This document shows positions 14,559 to 21,155 of a DNA stretch of 21,738 nucleotides, piece after piece (the stretch's first letter is position 1; each line of letters begins with the position of its first letter). The notes below the pieces were generated by a model. The model was not told the DNA's origin. It saw nothing but the letters and a program-made list of their open reading frames with translations, and did not search any database. The stretch spans positions 1 to 21,738 of the forward strand of contig DGSP01000091.1 in assembly GCA_002393555.1 (NCBI GenBank), read 5' to 3'. This DNA comes from Prevotellaceae bacterium UBA4359 (lineage in GTDB: Bacteria > Bacteroidota > Bacteroidia > Bacteroidales > Bacteroidaceae). The position numbers and the translations under genes are program-made.

Positions 14559-15352
14559 TGATTAACCATTTGACAACTGACAACTTACCGCTTGCCATGC
14601 GGACAGCCCCAAAGATATTCATGCTTTTAGTTTTTAGTTTCTCTTTTCTGGCATCCTTTGCGGCCACTAAGGCCGAAGCCGATGCACTCTACGAGAAAGA
14701 GAAATATGCAGAAGCAGCCACAGCCTATGAGAGTGTGCTGAAGACCCAGGGGGTAGCACCAGAAGTCTATTACAACCTTGGCAACTGCTACTACAAACTG
14801 GACGAAATACCCTTAGCCGTACTTAACTACGAACGTGCCTTCCTGCTCGACCCCGGCGACGGCGACATACGCGCCAATTTGGCTTTGGCTCGAGGCAAGA
14901 CCATAGACAAAGTGGTCCCTCCCTCCGAAATGTTCTTTGTCACATGGTGGCGCGACCTGACCAATTGCATGAGCATGAACGAATGGGCACTTCTCGGCAT
15001 CGTATCCTTTGTCCTGATGCTTCTGGGCATATTGGCCTACATGTTCGTTCCTCGGCTGGAAGTTCGCAAAGCAGGAGTCTATGGCGCCATGGCCCTGCTG
15101 GTTGTGACTCTCATCGCCAATCTCGCCGCCGTGTCGCAACATTACAGTCAGACTCATCGCGACACAGCCATCATCCTTTCGCCAGCCGTGACCGTCAAGA
15201 GTTCGCCGAGCGAAAAAAGCACAGACCTCTTCCTCATCCACGAAGGCTCAAAAGTGGAAATACTGGATGGCTCGATGAAAGAATGGATGGAAGTGAAGTT
15301 TGAGGAAGGCAAACAAGGATGGGTGCCAGTCAAGGCCCTCGAAATCATCTAA
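14555..15352 (+). CDS. batE: BatE, TPR/SH3 membrane protein
   Basis: This 265-residue protein ends the bat cluster. A signal sequence or first membrane helix (about 20-37, IFMLLVFSFSFLASF) precedes TPR repeats at 40-110 (YYNLGNCYYKLDEIPLAVLN). Two membrane spans lie at 144-164 and 172-192, and a C-terminal bacterial SH3-like domain spans about 203-265 (AVTVKSSPSEKSTD ... GWVPVKALEI). Both TPR and SH3 parts probably face the periplasm. The start is uncertain. ATG 14555 overlaps the batD stop (ATGA) but gives a long N-region whose codons coincide with repeat-like DNA (14556-14602). ATG 14597 gives MRTAPKIFMLLVF, a more normal signal peptide. A GGAGG precedes 14555, but Shine-Dalgarno sites are weak evidence in Bacteroidota. 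Confidence 0.88.
   Translation: MMINHLTTDNLPLAMRTAPKIFMLLVFSFSFLASFAATKAEADALYEKEKYAEAATAYESVLKTQGVAPEVYYNLGNCYYKLDEIPLAVLNYERAFLLDPGDGDIRANLALARGKTIDKVVPPSEMFFVTWWRDLTNCMSMNEWALLGIVSFVLMLLGILAYMFVPRLEVRKAGVYGAMALLVVTLIANLAAVSQHYSQTHRDTAIILSPAVTVKSSPSEKSTDLFLIHEGSKVEILDGSMKEWMEVKFEEGKQGWVPVKALEII
14556..14602 (+). repeat. Heptad array plus half-copy of the inverted-repeat element inside 5' batE
   Basis: Starting at the batD stop codon, heptads read TGATGAT, TAACCAT, TTGACAA, CTGACAA. They lead into AACTTACCGCTTGCCATGCGG (14582-14602). Its reverse complement shares CCGCATGGCA and GTAA with the right half of the element at 15386-15434. The segment falls within the first codons of the longest batE reading. 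Confidence 0.45.
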
Positions 15353-15385
15353 AGTTAAAAGTTAAAAATTAAAAACTAAAAGTAA
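15350..15385 (+). repeat. 7-nt-period array after the batE stop codon
   Basis: Successive units TAAAGT, TAAAAGT, TAAAAAT, TAAAAAC and TAAAAGT (15350-15383) begin exactly at the batE stop codon and run into the inverted-repeat element at 15386. It is the clearest of the four arrays in the window. Confidence 0.7.
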
Positions 15386-15434
15386 AAGTTACTCTTGAAA
15401 ATGGGAAATAAACTTGCCGCATGGCAGGTAACTT
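15386..15434. repeat. Intergenic inverted-repeat element, copy B
   Basis: The ends AAGTTAC (15386-15392) and GTAACTT (15428-15434) are perfect inverted repeats. The core is a hairpin TGCC-GCAT-GGCA (15415-15426). It shares both ends and the GCATGGC block with 1164-1208, while the core stem differs with pairing kept (CAGC/GCTG there). On its right side inverted heptads follow (TTTTCAC twice, 15439-15452), ending at the PAP2 start codon, so the whole gap between batE and PAP2 is repeat material. Confidence 0.6.
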
Positions 15435-15461
15435 AAATTTTTCACTTTTCACTTAAATTTC

Positions 15462-16154
15462 ATGCACGAAATCAACGAACTTGACCACAAACTCACGCTT
15501 GCCATCAATGGCAGTGACAGCCTCTTCTGGGACAACGTGATGTACACCGTGACCGATACCTTCTCATGGTCATTGGTCATCATCACATTGCTCATCATCA
15601 TCTTCAAGAACAACAACTGGAAAGAGACCGTGATGGTATATGTCACCATTGCCCTCCTCATCTTTGTGGCAGACCGAATCTGCTCAGGTCTTGTCAAGCC
15701 GATGGTGGAGCGGTGGCGTCCGACCCAAGACCCTCAACTCATGTATTTTGTCGATGTCGTGCGCAACTATCGCGGTGGTCGGTTCGGCTTCTTCTCAGGC
15801 CATGCCTGCAACACCATGTGCATGGCCATGTTTCTCTCTTGCCTCTTCCGCAGCGGCAAAGTCACCGCCACACTCTTTTTCTGGTCGCTCAGCACCACTT
15901 TCACCCGGCTATACCTGGGAGTGCACTATCTGGGCGACGTCACCGTCGGCTTCATCGTGGGAGCCATTCTTGGTTTCCTGTTCTATTGGCTGATGGAACA
16001 CTATGTCCACCCCCGCATTGGCCTCAAGCGTTATGTTTCCGAACAATTCACACCCACCGGCTACCTCAAGAGTGATATGGACACATTCATGACCATCGTT
16101 TTCTTCAACTACATCGGTGTCCTCATCTTCGCCATGACCTTAGGAATGGAATAA
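15462..16154 (+). CDS. PAP2-family membrane phosphatase
   Basis: This is a 230-residue inner-membrane protein with several spans (for example 36-48, 57-73, 133-147 and 160-178). The three PAP2 motifs are present: KPMVERWRP (79-87, KX6RP), FSGH (111-114) and TRLYLGVHYLGD (148-159, with R149, H155, D159). In the third motif the usual first serine is threonine. The catalytic histidines should act in a phospho-histidine mechanism at the periplasmic face. Substrates in this family include undecaprenyl pyrophosphate, phosphatidate, phosphatidylglycerol phosphate and lipid A; the sequence alone does not say which. An unusual C-terminal extension (about 185-230) includes one more hydrophobic segment. 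It stands 109 nt after batE, separated by repeat DNA, and may be read through from the bat operon. Confidence 0.9.
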   Translation: MHEINELDHKLTLAINGSDSLFWDNVMYTVTDTFSWSLVIITLLIIIFKNNNWKETVMVYVTIALLIFVADRICSGLVKPMVERWRPTQDPQLMYFVDVVRNYRGGRFGFFSGHACNTMCMAMFLSCLFRSGKVTATLFFWSLSTTFTRLYLGVHYLGDVTVGFIVGAILGFLFYWLMEHYVHPRIGLKRYVSEQFTPTGYLKSDMDTFMTIVFFNYIGVLIFAMTLGME

Positions 16155-16213
16155 CCTCCTCTTTCACAAGCCTCCCTCTGTATTCCCCTCCATCCCAAGC
16201 CCCCTTTCCCTTG

Positions 16214-16270
16214 CAAGCCCGCAAGGCCCACGAGCCTTTCTCCACCACCCTCGCGAGCCTTACGGGCCTG
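16214..16270 (-). repeat. Inverted repeat that pairs fully only as minus-strand RNA
   Basis: Arms 16214-16234 and 16250-16270 are 21 nt each with a 15-nt loop. Seventeen positions pair perfectly. The other four are A-C mismatches in plus-strand RNA but G-U pairs in minus-strand RNA. This suggests a hairpin in transcripts reading down from pstB. Confidence 0.6.
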
Positions 16271-16283
16271 CCCTCATCAAGAC

Positions 16284-16361
16284 AACGCCGTTGCATATTC
16301 AAATGGTACGCCACACCAATTACAAATTGAATGCCGTACAAATTGAATATGCAACGGCGTT
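16284..16361. repeat. Perfect 19-nt inverted repeat with internal direct repeats
   Basis: AACGCCGTTGCATATTCAA (16284-16302) is perfectly complementary to 16343-16361 across a 40-nt spacer. The spacer adds an inner GTACG/CGTAC pairing. Adjacent 16-nt near-repeats, TACAAATTGAATGCCG (16321-16336) and TACAAATTGAATATGC (16337-16352), overlap the right arm. It is either a large hairpin or a small palindromic repeat element. Confidence 0.75.
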
Positions 16362-16554
16362 TCACGTAGTGCCACACACCCACACGACCTCAACACCCTT
16401 CCCCACACTTTTCTCCACAAATATATGGTAAGATTGGTTCTGATAATAATCATATTTTCACCTGTTGCAGAAAGGAAGTTTTGCATCCCATAATGGCAAA
16501 CAACGTTTCTGAACTCTTCAGAGAAATAATGTATCCATCTTTCCAATTATTTGA

Positions 16555-17322
16555 TTATCCCATCTTTCCCGTCAGATAAGCCTTTGTTCGTTCGTCAATA
16601 GGGTTTGTAAACATTGTTTCAGTATCTCCGTACTCAACAAGTTCCCCCAAATACATAAACATCGATTTTGACGATATGCGCTTTGCCTGCCCCATATTGT
16701 GGGTTACTATCAAGATGGTAACCTCCTTTTGAAGATCGAGCAAAAGTTCCTCGATATGTTTCGTTGCGATAGGGTCAAGAGCCGACGTGGGTTCGTCCAT
16801 CAATAGCACATCGGGCTTCATTGCCAAAGCACGGGCAATGCATAAGCGTTGCTGCTGACCGCCAGAGAGGAATGTACCCTTCTTGTTCAGTACGTCCTTC
16901 ACTTCATCCCAGAGGGCTACGCTTTTTAAACAGCGTTCAACTGTTGTATCTTTTTCTGCCTTTGAAAGTTTAATGCCGTTCAAGGAAAATCCCGACAAGA
17001 CATTATCGTAGATACTCATTGTGGGGAACGGTGCAGGACGCTGAAAGACCATACCCACACGACGGCGCACCTCGATTGGTTCCATTAAAAGGATATTTTC
17101 GCCATTGAGCAAAATCTCGCCGTCAACACGGATGTTCTGATAGAGATTGTGCATAAGGTTCACAGCGCGTAGGAGGGTGGACTTTCCACAGCCGGAAGGT
17201 CCCATAATAGCAGTGATGGTATTTCGTTCGATGGCTGCCGATACATACTTCACAGCCATTGTTTGCTTGGTATATGATACGCAAGTCTTCTTAAATTCAA
17301 GTATGGGTGTTACTGATTCCAT
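16555..17322 (-). CDS. pstB: Phosphate ABC transporter ATP-binding protein PstB
   Basis: This cytoplasmic ATPase powers high-affinity phosphate uptake through PstCA. Its 255 residues carry all ABC motifs: Walker A GPSGCGKST 41-49, Q-loop FQRPAPFP 93-100 (the RPxPFP form is typical of PstB), signature LSGGQQQR 152-159, Walker B VLLMDEPTSALD 172-183 and the switch histidine in VTHN (H208). The start overlaps the last 13 nt of pstA, which is normal for coupled Pst genes. It is the last gene of the operon: no phoU follows on the minus strand, only a 400-base gap. Between Walker A and the Q-loop the usual PstB spacing is kept. Confidence 0.96.
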   Translation of the reverse strand: MESVTPILEFKKTCVSYTKQTMAVKYVSAAIERNTITAIMGPSGCGKSTLLRAVNLMHNLYQNIRVDGEILLNGENILLMEPIEVRRRVGMVFQRPAPFPTMSIYDNVLSGFSLNGIKLSKAEKDTTVERCLKSVALWDEVKDVLNKKGTFLSGGQQQRLCIARALAMKPDVLLMDEPTSALDPIATKHIEELLLDLQKEVTILIVTHNMGQAKRISSKSMFMYLGELVEYGDTETMFTNPIDERTKAYLTGKMG

Positions 17323-18176
17323 TTCTTTGCAAGATATTTAGCGGTAAGATTTAATGTAAGTACAAATAGCAAGAGGAAGAGCGATGCACCCCAAATCAAC
17401 TCTTGCAAGTTAGGGTCGTTGAAAAATTCCCAAATAAGCAGAGGTACTGCCGAGATGGGCTTATCAACAGAGAAGCGGATAAGCGAACAACCAAGTGCTG
17501 TGAACATTAGCGGTGCAGTCTCTCCAATTACTCGCGAAACAGCAAGTAGTATGCCTGTGAAGATACCACCGAACGCAGCAGGTAACTGCACTCTCATCAT
17601 CACTCGTGCCTTGTTGCCTCCGAGAGCCAATCCCGCCTCCTTGAGTGATGCTGGAAGAATCTTCAGGGTCTCTTCTGTTGAACGAACGGTAAGCGGAACC
17701 ATCATGATGCAGAGTGCCACGCTGCCTGCGATTGCCGAATAGCCTTTCATCGGAACAACCACCCATATATAGGTGATGATACCGATGATTACTGATGGTG
17801 TACCTTGCAGAAGGTCTGTCAGATAACTGACAAATTGAGCAAATCGGTTCTTACTATTCTCTGCCAAAAATGCTCCACAAAGAATGCCCAACGGAACGGC
17901 AACAATTACAGCCATGCCAAGCATAATCATTGTTCCGACTATACCATTTGCTATGCCTCCGGGTATGGGTTCGCCCGCTTCGATAGCCTTCATTGCCTTG
18001 TACGCTGTTGGTGTCGGCTCTGTAAAGAACGCCCAAGAGAGTTGATGGTAGCCACGCAACAATACTTCTCCCAAAATGGCAAGCAACGGAACGGCAGTAA
18101 GTGCTGCCAACAGGCAAATGCCCCAAAGCATCAACTTGTCTTTTGCCAAACGATGTTTTATTTTCAATCTATTCAT
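17310..18176 (-). CDS. pstA: Phosphate ABC transporter permease PstA
   Basis: This inner-membrane channel subunit pairs with PstC. The 288 residues contain about six hydrophobic spans; the first (about 17-37) is followed by a periplasmic loop (YHQLSWAFFTEPTPT) and the main permease core. The EAA loop that contacts PstB is at about 180-204 (EAGLALGGNKARVMMRVQLP), and DLLQGTPSVIIGI (121-133) is the conserved pre-loop segment of PstA/PstC. It begins 2 nt after the pstC stop and overlaps pstB by 13 nt, so the PstC-PstA-PstB proteins should be made together. Confidence 0.95.
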   Translation of the reverse strand: MNRLKIKHRLAKDKLMLWGICLLAALTAVPLLAILGEVLLRGYHQLSWAFFTEPTPTAYKAMKAIEAGEPIPGGIANGIVGTMIMLGMAVIVAVPLGILCGAFLAENSKNRFAQFVSYLTDLLQGTPSVIIGIITYIWVVVPMKGYSAIAGSVALCIMMVPLTVRSTEETLKILPASLKEAGLALGGNKARVMMRVQLPAAFGGIFTGILLAVSRVIGETAPLMFTALGCSLIRFSVDKPISAVPLLIWEFFNDPNLQELIWGASLFLLLFVLTLNLTAKYLAKKWNQ

Positions 18177-18178
18177 AA

Positions 18179-19036
18179 TCAGACTATTCTTGCGCGTTTA
18201 ATCATAATTTTACCTATTATATTGATAAGAGCGGTAATTAGAAACAATACCAATCCTATGGCAATCAAAGATGACAGGCGCAAATCGTCTGCCTCACCAA
18301 ACTGATTGGCAATGATTGAAGCCATGGAATTTCCCGTAGATTGTATGGAATTGGGAATATTATTGGTATTTCCGATAAGCATTGTAACGGTCATTGTTTC
18401 ACCTAACGCTCGGCCTATAGCCAATACATACGAAGAGAACATGCCAGAACCGGCTACAGGGAAAATGATTTTTCTTATCACCTCGGCTCGGGTCGCTCCC
18501 AGGCTATATGCTCCTTCTTTTAAGTCGTTTGGCACCATCTTGATAAATTCGGCACTAAGCGACGCCACGTAAGGAATAATCATTATCGCCAAAACAAGAG
18601 ATGCGGTCAGTATGCCTGAACCTTGTGGCGAGATATTAAGTGCCATAAGGATTGGCCGTAAAGTGTAGAAGCCCCACAGGCCATATATAATTGACGGAAT
18701 ACCCGCCAACAAGTCGGTTACGGTACTCAGCACCGATGCAACCTTTGTCCCCTTGAAATACTCGCCCACGAAAAGTGCAACGGGCAGTGAAAAGGGAATG
18801 CAAAAGACAAGAGCCAGCAAGGCTGTCATCAGTGTGCCTGTAATGAATGGCAACGCTCCGTATTGTTCATTACCTGCGGTGTAACTCCATTCCGAAGAGG
18901 TAAGGAAGTTCAGAAATCCGAAATGTTCAAAAGCATCGTATGCGTCAGTGACGAGGGCGTAAACAACGCCCCCGCACACTATCGGCATCATCAATGCTGC
19001 TACAAACAATATTATTCTGTAAAGTTTATCATTCAT
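18179..19036 (-). CDS. pstC: Phosphate ABC transporter permease PstC
   Basis: This is the second channel subunit of the phosphate transporter. The 285 residues have a first span (about 7-28), the periplasmic segment FLTSSEWSYTAGNEQYGALP shared by PstC proteins, and a permease core with DLLAGIPSIIYGLWG (108-122) and an EAA loop at 174-198 (EGAYSLGATRAEVIRKIIFP). The segment after it, AIGRALGETM, is characteristic of Pst permeases. The start is 29 nt after pstS. With only a signal-anchor N-terminus, no cleaved signal is expected. Confidence 0.95.
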   Translation of the reverse strand: MNDKLYRIILFVAALMMPIVCGGVVYALVTDAYDAFEHFGFLNFLTSSEWSYTAGNEQYGALPFITGTLMTALLALVFCIPFSLPVALFVGEYFKGTKVASVLSTVTDLLAGIPSIIYGLWGFYTLRPILMALNISPQGSGILTASLVLAIMIIPYVASLSAEFIKMVPNDLKEGAYSLGATRAEVIRKIIFPVAGSGMFSSYVLAIGRALGETMTVTMLIGNTNNIPNSIQSTGNSMASIIANQFGEADDLRLSSLIAIGLVLFLITALINIIGKIMIKRARIV

Positions 19037-19065
19037 AGACTAATAATCTAAGACCTAACCCCTTT

Positions 19066-20127
19066 TTACTGTAGTATCGCAACTCCGTTGTATGTTACGG
19101 TCTTCAAGTTTTTCATACTTAATTCTTTTGCCTTCGCTGGAAGCGGGGCGTAGTGAACTTCCGTGGTGATGTCCTGTACCTCATCAGAGAGAACATACTG
19201 CAACAAATCGAGTGTAGCCTCAGCCTGCTCCTTACTACGGCCAGAGTAGTTCTGCTCCTTGTATATAATCATCCAAGTGAATGTTGAGATAGGATAAGCA
19301 CCGGCAACATCTGCATTGGTGATTGACGTACGGGTGTCGGCAGGAATTGTGCCCGCTGCGGCTGCTGAAATAGATTCAGCCGTCGGCAACACAAATTCAC
19401 CTCTCGCGTTCTGAATGATGGCATAGGGAATCTTCTGTGCAAATGCGTACTCCGAACCTACATAACCGATAGAGTTTTTGGTTTGTGAGATGACGCCTGC
19501 AACACCGGGATTACCCTTAGCGGCCTGTCCCGAAGGAAAGTTCACCGACTTGCCGGCACCGAACTTTTCTTTCCACATAGGACTGACTTTTGTAAGATAG
19601 TCGGTGAAGATGAATGTCGTACCTGAGCCATCAGAACGGAATACGGGGATGATGGCCTCGGCTGGGAGCGTCACATCAGGATTAAGAGCGGTCAGACGCT
19701 CATCGTTCCACATCTTAATCTTGCCTGCGAAGATGTCTGCAACGACCTCACCTGTAAGTTTCAATTCCTTTACGCCGTCCAAATTATAGGCTATAACAAC
19801 GGCACCCATACAAGTTGGGACGTGAACGACAGGCGCCATTTCTGCCATCTCTTTATCGGTGAGGAAAGCGTCACTGCCAGCAAAATCCACGACCTTGTCG
19901 CGCAAGTTGCGAACGCCACCGCCCGAGCCGACACCACCGTACGCAACGATATCACCATTTACCTGAGCAAAATTCTCAAAAACCACATTGTAAAAAGGAA
20001 GAGGGAATGTTGCACCTGCTCCCGAAAGTTCTTGAGCCTCACGAACACCATTTTTGGCGTTACCGCCACACGATGCCATTGTTATGGCAATTGTCAATGT
20101 CATAATTGACGAAAAAATTTTTTTCAT
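19066..20127 (-). CDS. pstS: Phosphate-binding lipoprotein PstS
   Basis: This periplasmic binding protein captures phosphate and delivers it to PstCA. The 353 residues start with a lipoprotein signal (MKKIFSSIMTLTIAITMASC, lipid-modified C20; the -3 residue is Met, acceptable but not ideal). Phosphate-binding loops are visible: GAGATFPLPFY 36-46, GSGGGVRN 67-74, FAGSDA 82-87 and RSDGSGTT 164-171. The Bacteroidota protein is membrane-tethered, so it should stay near the channel. It follows the porin gene by 26 nt and precedes pstC by 29 nt. Confidence 0.95.
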   Translation of the reverse strand: MKKIFSSIMTLTIAITMASCGGNAKNGVREAQELSGAGATFPLPFYNVVFENFAQVNGDIVAYGGVGSGGGVRNLRDKVVDFAGSDAFLTDKEMAEMAPVVHVPTCMGAVVIAYNLDGVKELKLTGEVVADIFAGKIKMWNDERLTALNPDVTLPAEAIIPVFRSDGSGTTFIFTDYLTKVSPMWKEKFGAGKSVNFPSGQAAKGNPGVAGVISQTKNSIGYVGSEYAFAQKIPYAIIQNARGEFVLPTAESISAAAAGTIPADTRTSITNADVAGAYPISTFTWMIIYKEQNYSGRSKEQAEATLDLLQYVLSDEVQDITTEVHYAPLPAKAKELSMKNLKTVTYNGVAILQ

Positions 20128-20153
20128 AATGATACTAATTATTTAAATGTTTG

Positions 20154-21155
20154 TCAGATACCAAAGTAACAATTTACGTATGCCGAGTATTTGCTCTCTG
20201 CGCCATCGGCTTTAGGCATTGCCGTCCTGAAATTAGGAGCAATCTTTATATATTTGCCGAGTTTGAACTGTGCACCAAGTATTACTGCAGATCCATCTTT
20301 TGCAATGTTCCAATCATTCTTTGAGTACAAATCATCGAATCGTGCATATAACGAGACATTTCTGGGAAGATTTACAGAGGCAAAGACTGAATAGCCGTTT
20401 TGGTCGGCATTTTCTTTATGTGATGCGTTCATCATGTAGTTGTACTCTGCTCCGATGGTGAACTTCTCATGCTTATAGCCCATAAATGCAGTCATGTTCG
20501 TGATAGCATTCTTACCCTTTTCGCCGCTTTCATTAAGACCGCCATACAGACGTATCTGGAAACCCTTTACTGGAGTGAGTGTCACACCTATGCCATAGTT
20601 CAGACCATCTTCCATCTGAATTTTCCTATAACCTTCGCCGTTCACGACAATAGCATCAGCCGAAAACCAGTCAGCAAACTTATAGGCTACAGAGATACCC
20701 AAATCGGCACTGCTACCAAACCTGTATTCGTCTTGGAAAGACTTCATGATGTAGCGATAGCCCCAGAACTTTTCTTGAAACTTGAATTGTGTTGTCGAAA
20801 TAAGTCCGCAGTTCAAGACAAGACGACCAGTTTCCCACGATACCATTGCATGCTTAATATAAGCAATGCGTTGGTAATCGCTTACATCCGACGACTTGCC
20901 GATGTCCAATACACCTTTGACAGACAATCCGCTTCCGAGTTTATATTCATAACCCAAGTAACTTCTGTCTAATTCAAAGCCCCGATTGTCATTCTCGGCA
21001 CCAAAACCTGTGTGGAAGTTTCCAAACACTTGCACAATCGCTTTGCCTTTCGGCTCCTTTGTTTTGGTATCCTGCGCTTGCGCAGTGATACCGATGCAGG
21101 CTAAGAGTCCTGCCATGATAAATTTCATTCTCATATCAGTATTTAAACTTGACAT
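20154..21155 (-). CDS. OprP/OprO-like phosphate-type outer-membrane porin
   Basis: This is a predicted outer-membrane beta-barrel that could let phosphate into the periplasm for PstS. Its length is 333 residues, with a signal peptide ending AQAQ (about 1-28). Many alternating hydrophobic strands with aromatic ends follow (for example RSYLGYEYKLGSGLSVKGVL and ADWFSADAIVV), a pattern I associate with the phosphate-selective porin O/P family. It is shorter than Pseudomonas OprP. The first ATG (21155) overlaps the stop of the HD gene (TAATG); internal ATGs at 21134 and 21128 would give a more usual signal peptide (MRMKFIMAGLLACIG). Its place directly before pstS supports phosphate, though the substrate is inferred from context. 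Confidence 0.82.
   Translation of the reverse strand: MSSLNTDMRMKFIMAGLLACIGITAQAQDTKTKEPKGKAIVQVFGNFHTGFGAENDNRGFELDRSYLGYEYKLGSGLSVKGVLDIGKSSDVSDYQRIAYIKHAMVSWETGRLVLNCGLISTTQFKFQEKFWGYRYIMKSFQDEYRFGSSADLGISVAYKFADWFSADAIVVNGEGYRKIQMEDGLNYGIGVTLTPVKGFQIRLYGGLNESGEKGKNAITNMTAFMGYKHEKFTIGAEYNYMMNASHKENADQNGYSVFASVNLPRNVSLYARFDDLYSKNDWNIAKDGSAVILGAQFKLGKYIKIAPNFRTAMPKADGAESKYSAYVNCYFGI

Larger units (their letters stand above)
16155..16554. other. 400-base intergenic region between convergent PAP2 and pstB
   Basis: No convincing gene is present. The left third (16155-16270) is strikingly C-rich on the plus strand and carries an imperfect 21-nt inverted repeat. The middle has a perfect 19-nt inverted repeat (16284-16361). 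The right part is AT-rich, with a small hairpin TCTGAA-CTC-TTCAGA (16508-16522) near the pstB end. No hairpin is followed by a clear T-run on either strand, so termination here is plausible by position but unproven. Confidence 0.6.

Noticed and set aside
16155..16361. Possible insertion sequence or MITE remnant in the convergent gap
   Set aside because: There is no transposase, and I did not establish a target-site duplication. Inverted repeats alone do not show mobility, so it is reported only as repeat structure.
16277..16546. An 89-codon minus-strand open frame between pstB and PAP2
   Set aside because: Much of it is coded by the perfect inverted repeat, no domain is visible, and the composition does not look coding.
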